From Halobacteriales archaeon QS_4_70_19 (GTDB lineage Archaea > Halobacteriota > Halobacteria > Halobacteriales > Haloarculaceae): a DNA stretch of 64,000 nucleotides. Position 1 is the first letter of the stretch. Each line of letters opens with the position of its first letter. Below, in pieces: positions 26,970-35,649 of this stretch. The notes beneath the pieces were generated by a model. That model saw nothing but the letters and a program-made list of their open reading frames with translations, ran no database searches and had not been told where the DNA came from. A program made the position numbers and the translations under genes. Location of the stretch: assembly GCA_003020985.1 (NCBI GenBank), contig PXRM01000040.1, positions 1 through 64,000 of the forward strand. The letters are read 5' to 3'.

Positions 26970-27835
26970 CAGAGCACCACCGCGGCCCGCCCGACCACGA
27001 ACGAGGCCGTCGCGAGGAACATCCCGTACTTCAGCCGCGACTGGCCGGCGGTCGCGTCGCCGAACGACTCGTAGGCCGCGTAGCACATCACCGCGTCCGC
27101 CGGCAGCACGAGTACGAGGTAGGCGACGCCGAACGTCCCCGCCAGGTAGGGGAGCGGGCTGGCCAGCACTGCCAGGGCGAGCGCGGCCGCGGCGACGACC
27201 AGTGCCCGGTGTTCCCCGACGGCGATGGGCAGCGTGTTCAGCCCCTCCTCGCGGTCCCCGGCCACGTCCTCCACGTCCTTGACCACTTCACGGGCGAACG
27301 TCGAGAGCGCTGCCAGCGCGAACAGCACGCCCGCCGTCGAGAGGTCGCCGCTCACGGCCGCCCCGCCGAACAGGAACGTCGACCCGCCGAGGGACGCGAC
27401 GACGAGGTTGCCCACGCCGGGGAGGCCCTTGAACAGCTCCGTGTACGCGACCAGCGCGAGCAGGTTGACGAGTGCGATACCGATGGCCAGCAGCGGGAGG
27501 AGCAGCGCGAGCGCGACGGCCAGCGCGAACAGCGCCAGCGAGAAGGCGAGCGCGCCGCCTGGCGCGACCGCACCCCGCGGGATCGGACGGTCGGGCGCGT
27601 TGATGCGGTCGATATCCCGGTCGAAGTAGTCGTTGATGGCGTTCCCGCCGCCGACGGCGAGGACGGTCGCGAGGACCGCCGCCGTCGCGCGGAGCTCCGG
27701 CGACGTCGAGAGGAGGAGCCCCGCATCGCTCCCCGCGATGCCGGCGACGAACGCGCCCACGAACGTCAGCACCCCCGACGCGACGGCGTTGCCCGGCCGC
27801 GTCAGCTCCAGCAGCCCCCGGACGGTCTCGCGCAT
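26969..27835 (-). CDS. ubiA: Digeranylgeranylglyceryl-phosphate synthase (UbiA family)
   Basis: The 288-residue membrane protein begins LLELTRPGNAVASGVLTFVGAF, has the first prenyl-diphosphate-binding motif NDYFDRDIDRINAPDRPIPRG at residues 68-88 and the second DVEDVAGDREEG at 187-198, with eight to nine helices. This matches archaeal UbiA enzymes that attach the second geranylgeranyl chain to form archaeol precursors. The distinction from menaquinone prenyltransferases rests on the typical archaeal N-terminus and length. It is transcribed alone. Confidence 0.9.
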   Translation of the reverse strand: MRETVRGLLELTRPGNAVASGVLTFVGAFVAGIAGSDAGLLLSTSPELRATAAVLATVLAVGGGNAINDYFDRDIDRINAPDRPIPRGAVAPGGALAFSLALFALAVALALLLPLLAIGIALVNLLALVAYTELFKGLPGVGNLVVASLGGSTFLFGGAAVSGDLSTAGVLFALAALSTFAREVVKDVEDVAGDREEGLNTLPIAVGEHRALVVAAAALALAVLASPLPYLAGTFGVAYLVLVLPADAVMCYAAYESFGDATAGQSRLKYGMFLATASFVVGRAAVVL

Positions 27836-27936
27836 ACCCGTCGCTGTCCCGGTCGGGGTATAAGCGGCGTGGAACGTCGCGCCCCCGGCCAGGGTATGGA
27901 CAGAATTATGTCCGGGACGGCGCTACGGCGGAGCGA

Positions 27937-28011
27937 GGGGCCTTAGCTCAGCTCGGACAGAGTGCGTGGCTTCGGACCACGTTGCCGGGGGTTCAAATCC
28001 CTCAGGCCTCG
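27937..28011 (+). tRNA. tRNA-Arg (anticodon TCG)
   Basis: A complete cloverleaf: acceptor GGGGCCT with AGGCCTC, D-arm GCTC/GAGT, anticodon stem CGTGG/CCACG with loop CTTCGGA (anticodon TCG, reading CGA), T-arm GGGGG/CCCTC with loop TTCAAAT, discriminator G. No CCA is encoded and there is no intron. Confidence 0.95.
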
Positions 28012-28340
28012 CTTCTCGCGAACGAACGTGAGCGAGAGCGACGGCCAGGAATTTGAATCAGGGAGGACGCGCGCAGCGGAGCGAGCACGTCCGACTGTGG
28101 TTCAAATCCCTCAGGCCTCGTGAACCCGCCGAGCGACAACGAGGCGTAGTGAACATCCCTGTAGATTCGAACCCCGAGAGACGAGCGTAGCGAGTCTCTC
28201 TCCGGTTCAAATCCCTCAGGCCTCGCTTCTGCGACCGAACGTGAGCGAGAGCGACGGCCATGGCCATGGGATTTGAATCAGGGAGGACGCGCGCAGCGAA
28301 GCGAGCACGTCCGACTGTGGTTCAAATCCCTCAGGCCTCG
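28012..28340 (+). repeat. Three hairpin units each ending in a copy of the tRNA-Arg 3' end
   Basis: The last 22 bases of the tRNA (27990-28011) recur identically at 28099-28120, 28204-28225 and 28319-28340. Each copy is preceded by an inverted T-arm (28048-28059, 28164-28173, 28268-28279) and an inner stem (GGACG...CGTCC or GAGAGAC...GTCTCTC), so each unit can fold as a hairpin. The spacer CTTCTGCGACCGAACGTGAG also repeats. No integrase gene is near. These could be attachment-site scars or a small palindromic mobile unit. Confidence 0.85.
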
Positions 28341-28519
28341 CTTCTGCGACCGAGGTCGTCGGCGGAAGTATCTTCAGAAAGACGAACTCGTTCCGGATAT
28401 GTCCGCACTGATTTATTAGGTCGAAGAATTGCACGCCGTTCGATATATTTACCGAGTTATCGTAAACGTCTGACGAGTACGGGAGGCTCCTCGTGAGACG
28501 GGAGCGACGGACGGGTGAC
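28341..28519. other. AT-richer intergenic stretch
   Basis: After the last tRNA-tail copy there is another start of the CTTCTGCGACCGA spacer, then about 120 bp of AT-rich sequence (TTTATTAGG, GATATATTTACC) with no open frame I can support. It may carry terminators for the minus-strand gene ending at 28520. Confidence 0.35.
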
Positions 28520-28783
28520 CTACTCGAAGACCTCGCTCTCTTCCTCCAGCAGTTCGACGCCGCGGGCGACCTCGCTCGCCCGCTCGGGGTCGAGCGCGAT
28601 CTCGATCTCGCTGCCGTCCTCGTCCTCGAAGGCGAGTTTGATTCGCCGGTCGCCGAACTCGCGCACCTCTACCCCCTCCACGTCGTAGAGCTTCGCCGTC
28701 GCCGTCCGGTTCGACGGTCCGGCGTGCTTGATGGCGCCCTCCTTCAGTTCGAACATGAAGTCCTCCAGGTCGAGCAGGAGCAT
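28520..28783 (-). CDS. Small conserved haloarchaeal protein, unknown
   Basis: An 87-residue frame, MLLLDLEDFMFELKEGAIKHAGPSN..., has a beta-rich pattern (AKLYDVEGVEVREFGDRRIKLAFEDEDGSEIEIALDPERASEVARGVELLEEES) that looks like a small folded domain. Acidic composition and third-position GC match neighbours. A second possible start is MFELKEGA. No function is recognised. It lies 52 bp downstream of the bactofilin-like gene on the same strand and may be cotranscribed. Confidence 0.65.
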   Translation of the reverse strand: MLLLDLEDFMFELKEGAIKHAGPSNRTATAKLYDVEGVEVREFGDRRIKLAFEDEDGSEIEIALDPERASEVARGVELLEEESEVFE

Positions 28784-28835
28784 GGCGGGACCCGCGACCG
28801 GCAGCCACCTGAACGTTGCTGGTCGGCGGCCGGGA

Positions 28836-29813
28836 TCAGGCGTTGTCGGTTGGCCGTGGCGACCGGCGCTCGCCGACGGACTCGTAGGCGGCCCGGAAGC
28901 CGAGCGCCACCACACCGACGCCGGCGAGCACCAGGAGCAGCCGCACGAGGTCGCCGACGATCGGGAACAGGGAGAGAACGGCGGTGACCGGCACGCCCAC
29001 GAAGAGTGCGAGGTAGCGACCGTCGCGCTCGGTGAACGAGAGGAGTCCGGCACCGAGCAGGTAGCGGCCGTAGATGCTCCCCACCCACAGGAGCACCAGA
29101 TACACGACGAGGCCCGCGAGCGCGAGCGGCAGGCCGACGACGGTGTGGTCGAGGACCGTCTCGGCAGCGTCGTCGGCGAACCCGGGGAACGCCGTGAGGA
29201 ACAGGCTGCCCGCGACGAGGTCCGCCGCCAGCAGGTACAGCGCGAAGATGATGCCGCCGGGCCCTGACAGCGGGGGCAGGAGCGAGAGTTCGCTGACGTG
29301 GCGGGCACCGAGCGTGACGCTGCCGCCCTGGTCGTCGAGCGTCCCGACGTAGGTGAGGAAGCCGTCGACCTCGCCCGACGGGGCGAGCGTGACGTCTCCG
29401 GCGACGGTCGTCGCGTCCTCGTCGACCGTCCCGGCGAGGGTGACGCTCCCCGCCACGGCGCCGAAGGACCCACCGACCCGGCCCGGCTCGGCGACCTCCA
29501 CGTGCCCGGCGTAGGCCACTGCGTTGCCGCCCGTCGACCCGGCGACGACGACCGACCCGGCGAACGCCCGCACCCGACCGGTGACCTCGCCACCGTCCTC
29601 GACGACGACCCGCCCGGCGAACGCGGTCAGGTCACCGTCCACCGTCCCGCGGACGACCACCCGGCTGGCGTAGGCAGTGAACCCACCGACCGTATCCCCC
29701 GCTTCGACGACGACCGTCCCTCCGACGTGCTGCTGTGACTGCGCGGCGGCGACTCCCGCGAAGGAGGGCAGTACCAGCGCGACCACGAGCGCCACGACGA
29801 GTCCCTGTCGCAT
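28836..29813 (-). CDS. Bactofilin-like beta-helix membrane protein
   Basis: The 325-residue protein has a signal peptide (MRQGLVVALVVALVLPSFAGVAAA), then about 130 residues of short repeated beta turns (GTVDGDLTAFAGRVVVEDGGEVTGRVRAFAGSVVV and so on) of the polymer-forming/bactofilin kind, followed by four transmembrane helices from about residue 185. Haloarchaeal relatives are annotated as polymer-forming cytoskeletal proteins. The exported beta-helix suggests an extracellular or membrane-surface scaffold rather than a cytoplasmic filament. Confidence 0.82.
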   Translation of the reverse strand: MRQGLVVALVVALVLPSFAGVAAAQSQQHVGGTVVVEAGDTVGGFTAYASRVVVRGTVDGDLTAFAGRVVVEDGGEVTGRVRAFAGSVVVAGSTGGNAVAYAGHVEVAEPGRVGGSFGAVAGSVTLAGTVDEDATTVAGDVTLAPSGEVDGFLTYVGTLDDQGGSVTLGARHVSELSLLPPLSGPGGIIFALYLLAADLVAGSLFLTAFPGFADDAAETVLDHTVVGLPLALAGLVVYLVLLWVGSIYGRYLLGAGLLSFTERDGRYLALFVGVPVTAVLSLFPIVGDLVRLLLVLAGVGVVALGFRAAYESVGERRSPRPTDNA

Positions 29814-29916
29814 AGCGAGGTGCCCCGGCGCTCGCATATATTGTTTCTGACGTGACGGGGGACATCCGGCCGGTCGGTGGCGGGCCCCACCCCCTGCGCG
29901 TCACCCAACGGACCCG

Positions 29917-30102
29917 TCACCGGGAGTCGGGGTCGCCGGGGGCGTCGGGGGTGAACCGCTCTCCCGGGGCCGGGGAGGGCGATGCGTCGATGCCCTGCCC
30001 GTGCGCGATGGCCGGCTCCTTGCCCAGTCCCGTGTTCGCGCCCGTCACGATTACCGTCCGCCCGGTCTGGTCCGGCACGTCCGCGGCCGTCCACTCGCTC
30101 GT
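29917..30102 (-). pseudogene. Fragment of a short-chain dehydrogenase/reductase
   Basis: The frame reads TSEWTAADVPDQTGRTVIVTGANTGLGKE, the exact N-terminal NAD(P)-binding signature (TGxxxGxG) of a haloarchaeal SDR, then only about 35 more residues before a stop at 29917. SDRs have about 250-320 residues, so most of the enzyme, including the YxxxK site, is missing. No start codon is clear. This is a decaying remnant. Confidence 0.7.
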
Positions 30103-30275
30103 ACCGGGCCAACGGGCGGCGTCCCGATAACGCCTCGCGTAGGCCGACGGCGGGATGCACGACCGGTAGCCCAACGGCTGGCCAGCACCGCACCGAGGCG
30201 GCGATAGCACTTTGCCCGCATCGCCGGTGGTGTGCGTATGCGACACACACAGCCAGCGCGGACGGTGGGAGGCTC

Positions 30276-31225
30276 ATGACTGATCCGACCGGCGAGCGGG
30301 TCCCGGCGGTCGATCCGGTGGCGCACGACATCGACGGCCCCGAGGGAACGCTCCGCGTGACCGAGTGGACAGCGGACGCGCCGGACACGGCGACCCTGTT
30401 CGTCCACGGTGCCACCTACCCCGGGCGGGCCATCTTCGGGCCGGGGCTCGACGGCGTCCCGGGCTGGGGCCCTGGACGGCCGCCCACGACGACACGGCAC
30501 TCGCGCTCGACGTCCGGGGCTACGGCGGGAGCCACGACGTGCGGGCGGGCGAGGACACACCGGTGCGGACCCCGGCGGCGACCGCCGACCTGGCCGCCGC
30601 TGTCGAGTGGACCGGCGACCGCTTCGACCGGCTCCACCTCGTCGGCACGTCGTGGGGGACAATGACCTGTGGTCAGTACCTCGCAGCCCACGAGGCCGCC
30701 CCGGTGGCGTCGGTCACGCTCCACGCCCCCGTCTACGACCTCTCGCCCGCCGTCCGGGAGCGACTGGCCGTGGGCGGCCCGTTCCGCACCGTCACCCGGG
30801 ACGGCGCCCGGGACCGCTGGGCCGCGCAGGTACCGGACGGCGCAGACACCGACCGCTGGCTCGCCGGGTTCGACGCCTTCTGGCGGACCTACGCCGGGAA
30901 CTCCCGGTTCGTCGTCGACGGGCGTACCGACCCGGAGACGGCCACGGTGCGCGCACCGAACGGCTGTCTCGTGGACGTCCTCGCGTCGGCCGACGGGGAC
31001 CCCGCGTACGACCCGGCGGCCGTGACGACGCCGACGCTGGTCGTTCGCGGCACTGCCGATCACACGTCCGTCCGGTCGGACGCGGTGGGGGTGTACGACC
31101 GCCTCGGCGGTTCTCCCGGACGCCACGCCTACGCGGAGGTGGAGGGTGGCACCCACTTCGTCCACCTGGAGCCGCCGCGGACGCGGCTGTTCGGGCTGGT
31201 CCGGGCGTTCCAGTGCGGGGCCTGA
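30276..31225 (+). pseudogene. Alpha/beta hydrolase with a frameshift
   Basis: ATG 30276 opens a frame (MTDPTGERVPAVDPVAHDI ... TATLFVHGATYPGRAIFGPGLDGVPGWG) that loses sense at about 30470; the following bases continue in the -1 frame with PWTAAHDDTALALDVRGYGGS and run to 31225. The joined protein has the nucleophile elbow GTSWG, an acid in the GTADHTS region and the catalytic His in GGTHFVHLEPPR. A single missing base in the GGGGCCC run around 30466-30472 explains the break. It may be a true mutation or a sequencing error. Confidence 0.8.
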
Positions 31226-31304
31226 GACGGGTGTCGAGGGGCTTCGAGCGACGGGGGCCGCCGGCGAATCGGACGGGTGCGAGCGGCCCGCCGCCCGCGG
31301 CGCG

Positions 31305-31706
31305 TCACGACGGCCCGATGGCGTCCGCGAGGATGGTGGCGTGGTCGAACCCCATCGTCGGCGGGTCCTCGGGGTCGAAGGTGTCGACGCGACGGGCCTC
31401 CTCGCGGGCCGTCGGCTCGCCGTCGCCCCGCGGAACGCAGAGGTAGGCCGCCGAGACGTTGCCCCGGCTGTCCCGACCGGGGTCGTCGTACAGCCCGACC
31501 GGGGAGACCGGCCGGACGTCCAGCCCCACCTCCTCGCAGGTCTCGCGGACGCAGGCCGTCCGAGCGCGCTCGTCACGCTCGACCATCCCGCCCGGGAACA
31601 CCCACTCGCCCTCGTGGGGCGGGTGGTCGCGTTCGAGGAGGACGACGCCCTCACCTGTCAGCACCACCGCGTCCGTCGCCAGTGCGCGCAGGTCGCTCCG
31701 GTTCAT
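31305..31706 (-). CDS. NUDIX hydrolase
   Basis: The start MNRSDLRALATDAVV gives 133 residues with a perfect NUDIX box at residues 40-62 (G-x5-E-x7-RE-x2-EE-x-GL). The enzyme hydrolyses a nucleoside diphosphate linked to another group, giving a phosphate-bearing product with Mg2+ help. The preceding HEGEWVFPGG and following YDDPGRDSRGN resemble ADP-ribose pyrophosphatase-type members, but substrate cannot be assigned. The gene is monocistronic. Confidence 0.9.
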   Translation of the reverse strand: MNRSDLRALATDAVVLTGEGVVLLERDHPPHEGEWVFPGGMVERDERARTACVRETCEEVGLDVRPVSPVGLYDDPGRDSRGNVSAAYLCVPRGDGEPTAREEARRVDTFDPEDPPTMGFDHATILADAIGPS

Positions 31707-31901
31707 ACCTAGCGGTCGACTGCCGACCACCTCAACGGTGCGACCGTCGCGATATCCGCGGGGTTCGTCCGTAATCACGAGCATTATCCGACTACTTCAG
31801 TCTCAGTTCACTTACCGCGCAGATAATCCGTATCGCCGGCGACGTGCGGCGGGGACGACCGGACTCCAACCGTCAAGTGGCCCCGCCCCGAGCGGTCGAC
31901 A

Positions 31902-32768
31902 GTGACCGAGTTACACGAGGACCGGGCGACGGCCGACGGCGTCGGCATCCACTACCTGCGGGCCGAACCGGACGAGCGGGACGACGGGCCGCCGGTCGTG
32001 CTGCTCCACGGTGGCATCGTGGACTCGGCGCGGCTCTCGTGGGGTGGCGTCGTCGAGTCGCTGGCGGCCGAACTCGGCCGAGCAGTCCTCGCGCCGGACC
32101 TGGCTGGCTACGGGGACAGCGACCGGCCCGTCGCGGCGTACTCGACGGCGTACCACGTCGAGTCGATGCGGTCGTTCCTCGACGCGCTCGACGTGTCGCG
32201 CGTCGATCTCTGTGGCCTGTCCCTCGGCGGCGGCGTGGCGCTGGGCCTGGCGTTCGCGGACGACCGCGTCGAGCGGCTGGTCGCGGTCGACAGCTACGGA
32301 CTGGGGACCGACCTGCCGAACGGGGCCCTGACGTGGGCGGTCAGCCGGGTCCCGACGCTGAACCGGCTGTCGTTCGCGCTACTGCGCCGCTCGCGGCGCC
32401 TGCAGCGGGCGGGACTCGGCAACCTCACAGCGGACCCGGCGTCCCTCCCGGACGAGGTGTACCCGCTGTTCGCGGACCTGCTAGAGCGGGAGGACCCGGG
32501 GCACGCGTTCCGACAGTGGCGGGCCGCAGAGGTGACACGGCAGGGCTACGCGACCTCCTACGTCCCCCTGCTGCCCGATCTCCAGCAGCCGACGCTGTTC
32601 CTGCACGGGATGGAGGACGAGGTGTTCCCGGCGCGATGGTCGCGGGAGGCCGCCGACTCGGCGCCGGAGGCGGAGTACGCAGGGCTGGAGGACTGTGGGC
32701 ACTGGCCGCCGCGCGAGCGGCCAGTGGAGTTCGTCGAGCGGGTCGCGGGGTTCCTCGGAGAGGTTTAG
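31902..32768 (+). CDS. Alpha/beta-fold hydrolase
   Basis: The 288-residue protein has LLHGGIVDSA (oxyanion region), LAPDLAGYGDSDRP, the nucleophile elbow CGLSLGGG with Ser107, an acidic residue in LFLHGMEDEVFP and His in LEDCGHWPPRERP. It belongs to the large haloperoxidase/epoxide hydrolase/esterase group. GTG is the start. Its stop is separated by two bases from that of the convergent thioredoxin gene. Confidence 0.88.
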   Translation: MTELHEDRATADGVGIHYLRAEPDERDDGPPVVLLHGGIVDSARLSWGGVVESLAAELGRAVLAPDLAGYGDSDRPVAAYSTAYHVESMRSFLDALDVSRVDLCGLSLGGGVALGLAFADDRVERLVAVDSYGLGTDLPNGALTWAVSRVPTLNRLSFALLRRSRRLQRAGLGNLTADPASLPDEVYPLFADLLEREDPGHAFRQWRAAEVTRQGYATSYVPLLPDLQQPTLFLHGMEDEVFPARWSREAADSAPEAEYAGLEDCGHWPPRERPVEFVERVAGFLGEV

Positions 32769-32770
32769 CC

Positions 32771-33199
32771 TCAGGCCGCGCGGATGGCGCTCACGTACGT
32801 CGCCTTGTCCTTGATGCCGACCCACTCCTGGGCCGGTTCCCCGCCCCGGAAGAGGTGGACGGTCGGGACGCCGCGGACACCGAAACGCTGCGCGAGGTCC
32901 TGGTTCGCGTCGATGTCGATCTTGACGACCGTCGCGTCCTCCTCGGCGGCGATCTCCTCGATGGTCGGCGCGAGCATCTTGCAGGGACCACACCAGTCGG
33001 CGTAGAAGTCCGCCAGCACGACCTCGTGCTCGGAGAGCACGGTATCCAGGTGGTCGGCACCGTCGATGTGGATCGGGTCCGCGGGCGTGCCGTCGCCGTC
33101 GGCGTCCGTCCCGCCGTCCGCCTGCGAGAGCAACTCCTCGCGTTTCCGCTGGCGGATCGATTCGAGCTCCTCGTCGTCGGTGTCGCCCGCGTCGCTCAT
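32771..33199 (-). CDS. trxA: Thioredoxin
   Basis: The start MSDAGDTDDEELESIRQRKREELL gives 142 residues: an acidic N-terminal extension of about 50 residues typical of haloarchaea, then a thioredoxin domain with VVLADFYADWCGPCKMLAPT (Cys70, Cys73), KIDIDANQDLAQRFGVRGVPTVHLF and the cis-proline loop. It reduces protein disulfides in the cytoplasm. Promoter and terminator are its own. Confidence 0.95.
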   Translation of the reverse strand: MSDAGDTDDEELESIRQRKREELLSQADGGTDADGDGTPADPIHIDGADHLDTVLSEHEVVLADFYADWCGPCKMLAPTIEEIAAEEDATVVKIDIDANQDLAQRFGVRGVPTVHLFRGGEPAQEWVGIKDKATYVSAIRAA

Positions 33200-33345
33200 G
33201 GACGGGCGTAGGGGGCGCCGGAGATTAAGAACCCCGGGGTCGTGTCCGCGGCTCGCATCGGCGACGGTACCGCGTCGAGCCCGAGCGGCTCCCGCCGGAC
33301 GCGAAGTCACCCGCTTTTCGAGTCCGTCGCCGGTACGGCGCTACA

Positions 33346-33696
33346 GTGCGGGACGACGAACCCGGGTCCGTCCGAGACGCCATCGATCAGTCCCAGCACG
33401 GTGCGCCGGCCGCGGGAGCGGTCCTGCGCGACCGGTTCGAGACCCACGAGGTGTTCCAGCGGATCGTCGCCGGCGTCGTCTGGCTCGTCTACGCCGTCAC
33501 CGACAGCCTCGCGCGGATCGTCGTCCACCTCACCTTCCTCGCCATCCCGGCGGCCGACCTGTTCCGCGTCGTCTCGTTCACGGAGGTGCTCTACCTGGTC
33601 TTCCTCGGCGAGGCGAGCCCCGTCGGGATCAGCTACGGGCGGTCGTACGTCCCGGAGCGACCCGAGGAGGAGGGTAAGCCAGGCTGCCCTGCGTAG
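33346..33696 (+). CDS. Small probable membrane-associated protein
   Basis: A GTG-started frame of 116 residues with an acidic N-terminus and two hydrophobic stretches (FQRIVAGVVWLVYAVTDSLARIVVHLTFLAIPAADLF and VLYLVFLGEA), ending ISYGRSYVPERPEEEGKPG. Codon use and composition look authentic, but I do not recognise the family. It precedes the CdpB-like gene by 73 bp on the same strand. Overlapping frames on the other strand are less convincing. Confidence 0.55.
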   Translation: MRDDEPGSVRDAIDQSQHGAPAAGAVLRDRFETHEVFQRIVAGVVWLVYAVTDSLARIVVHLTFLAIPAADLFRVVSFTEVLYLVFLGEASPVGISYGRSYVPERPEEEGKPGCPA

Positions 33697-33769
33697 ACGT
33701 CCGACCGGGGACAGACGGGCGTCTGACGCGCGGGGAAGCTTGATAATCGGGCACCGCAACGGCCCGTCC

Positions 33770-34069
33770 ATGACCGAGGAACCCCAGGAGATCACGACGC
33801 TCGTCGGTCGCGAGGTCTACTCGAACAACGGCGTCTTCGTCGGCCAGGTGGAGGACCTGCGTCTCGACGTCGACAGCCGCTCGGTGACGGGACTGGCGCT
33901 CACGCAGCTCAACCACGAGCTGTTCGACGAGCGCATCAACGGCAGCCGCGGCGTCATCATCCCGTACCGGTGGGTCCGGTCGGTCGGCGACGTCATCCTG
34001 GTGAACGGTATCGTCGAGCGGATGCACGGCACGAACGAGGAGGAGGAGCCGCTGGCCGCGACGCCCTAG
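33770..34069 (+). CDS. PRC-barrel protein, CdpB-like cell-division factor
   Basis: The 99-residue protein is a single PRC-barrel: TTLVGREVYSNNGVFVGQVEDLRLDVDSRSVTGLAL, then RGVIIPYRWVRSVGDVILVNGIVERM and an acidic tail. It closely resembles the haloarchaeal CdpB proteins, which bind SepF and link it to the division membrane protein CdpA. The placement next to a TrkA_N-DHH phosphoesterase also fits what I remember of other haloarchaea. Which CdpB paralogue it is cannot be settled here. Its stop codon shares a CTAG with the convergent gene. Confidence 0.75.
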   Translation: MTEEPQEITTLVGREVYSNNGVFVGQVEDLRLDVDSRSVTGLALTQLNHELFDERINGSRGVIIPYRWVRSVGDVILVNGIVERMHGTNEEEEPLAATP

Positions 34070-35535
34070 CTCCCGTTCGAGGACTCGGCGCTCCCGCTCC
34101 CCTCGAACTCCACGTCGACCCCCATCGCCTCGAACAGCTTCGTCTTCACGGCCTGCTCGGTCAGACTGAGCAGCGTCTCCCGGCTCTGGCCGTTGCCCTC
34201 CAGCCCCGTGAAGATGCCGAGTGGAATCTCCGCCGTGGCGTCCGTCGAGTGCCCTCTCGTCTGGCCGATATCGCCGAAGGCGCCCTCGAGCACGCCGCTG
34301 ATGTTCATGCGGATGTCCTTCGAGCGGGCGGCGAGGTGGATGGTGTCGTCCGTGACGGCGAACACGGCGGTCGTGGTGATGCCCTCCAGGTTCAGGAGCT
34401 GCTGGGCGGCCTGCGAGACGGCGGTCTTGTCACGGATGAAGCCGGCGTTCGAGACCAGATGCGACCCCTGCACGTCGCGGTTGCGGATGGCCTCCGCGAG
34501 GACGTCAAGCGTCTCCGGCGACAGCGACGGGGACTCCACCTGTTCGAGGGTGTCGTGGTTGGCGAACGGGTAGAGGTACGCCGCCGCGGTGAGGTCGGCG
34601 GGCGTGGTGTCGCGTTTGAAGTCCAGCGTCTCCTCGCGGATGCCGTACAGCAGGGCCGTGGCGACCTCCTCGCTCAGGTTGAGGTCGAACTCCTGGATGT
34701 ACTTCGTGAGGATGGTCGAGGTCGAGGAGACGTTCGGCCGGACGTCGACGAACTCCGCCGTGTACTCCAGTTCGGGTTCGAAGTGGTCGATGAGGATGTC
34801 CGGCTGGCGGTCGAGGTCGTACTCGGTGACGCGGGCGTAGTCGACCAGCGCGAGCGTGTCGTAGGTGCTCAGCGTCTCCTCGTCCAGCGGCGCGAGGTCG
34901 ATCCCGAGCAGGTTGACGAACGCACGGTTCTCCTGGTGGCCGATCTCGCCCTCGTAGCGGATGTCCGCCTCCACGCCGAGCGACTCCGCGATGGCCTTCA
35001 GCGCGACCGCGCTGGCGATGGAGTCCGGGTCCGGCGACCGGTGGGCGAGGATGGCCAGCCGCTCGCCGCCGCGCAGCACCTCGGCCAGCCGCTTCGCGCG
35101 GTGCTCCAGCTCCCCCGTCTCCAGCGCCCGGAGCGCCGAGTCCGCGATCACCTCGGAGGGGTTGATGACCACGTCCACGCCCAGCTCGGTGAGCTCGTCG
35201 GCCGTCACGGGGTCGGAGGCACGGACGACGATGAACTGGTCCTCGCCGCGGTCGCGGATGTTCTCGACGGCGGCCTTGTTGGCCGCCACGTCAGAGGACA
35301 TGACGAGGACGACGTCGCGGTCGCCGATGACCCCGGCCACGTCCGGGTCGGCGATATCGGCGGTCCGGGCGTCGAGGTCCTGGTCGCGCAGCGCCTCGAC
35401 GCGGCCCTCGTCGTGGTCGAGGATGAGAACGTCCTTCCCCTCGGATTCGAGCTCCTCTGCCACGGCGTGGCCCACGCTCCCGCAGCCGAGGATGGCGTAG
35501 GTCGACATCGAGGCCATCGTGACGGCGCTGCTCAT
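34066..35535 (-). CDS. TrkA_N-DHH phosphoesterase fusion
   Basis: The 489-residue protein has an N-terminal NAD-binding TrkA_N domain (TYAILGCGSVGHAVAEELESEG, about 12-130) and a DHH phosphoesterase domain from about 155 (LAILAHRSPDPDSIASAVAL, ALVDYAR, ILIDHFEPE) with a DHHA1 domain near the C-terminus (GEFGDIGQTRGHST-type substrate site). Such proteins are a standard archaeal family possibly acting on cyclic dinucleotides or nano-RNA, with TrkA_N as a ligand sensor. Archaeal relatives are sometimes called RecJ-like. Start is uncertain between 35535 and two nearby downstream ATGs. Confidence 0.9.
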   Translation of the reverse strand: MSSAVTMASMSTYAILGCGSVGHAVAEELESEGKDVLILDHDEGRVEALRDQDLDARTADIADPDVAGVIGDRDVVLVMSSDVAANKAAVENIRDRGEDQFIVVRASDPVTADELTELGVDVVINPSEVIADSALRALETGELEHRAKRLAEVLRGGERLAILAHRSPDPDSIASAVALKAIAESLGVEADIRYEGEIGHQENRAFVNLLGIDLAPLDEETLSTYDTLALVDYARVTEYDLDRQPDILIDHFEPELEYTAEFVDVRPNVSSTSTILTKYIQEFDLNLSEEVATALLYGIREETLDFKRDTTPADLTAAAYLYPFANHDTLEQVESPSLSPETLDVLAEAIRNRDVQGSHLVSNAGFIRDKTAVSQAAQQLLNLEGITTTAVFAVTDDTIHLAARSKDIRMNISGVLEGAFGDIGQTRGHSTDATAEIPLGIFTGLEGNGQSRETLLSLTEQAVKTKLFEAMGVDVEFEGSGSAESSNGS

Positions 35536-35649
35536 TGCTGCGTATGGTTGCAGCCTCGGACTACAAAAAGCCCGTCGTCCGGCGGTGCGACCCGCCGCTG
35601 GACGGGGAAACGCAACCCTTTAGCGTCACACCTCGCTATCCGTCGGTGA

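Noticed and set aside
26895-27086. Small frame across the 82-bp hairpin
   Set aside because: Created by the inverted repeat and the UbiA antisense frame; no sensible protein.
28012-28340. CRISPR-like regular repeats after tRNA-Arg
   Set aside because: Only three units of unequal spacing, repeats match the tRNA end, and spacers are themselves similar; no cas genes.
27950-28500. Integrated element downstream of tRNA-Arg
   Set aside because: No integrase, replication or phage gene follows; genes after the repeats look like host genes.
30276-31225. Programmed frameshifting in the hydrolase
   Set aside because: No slippery heptamer or pseudoknot is apparent and hydrolases of this family need none; mutation or sequencing error is simpler.
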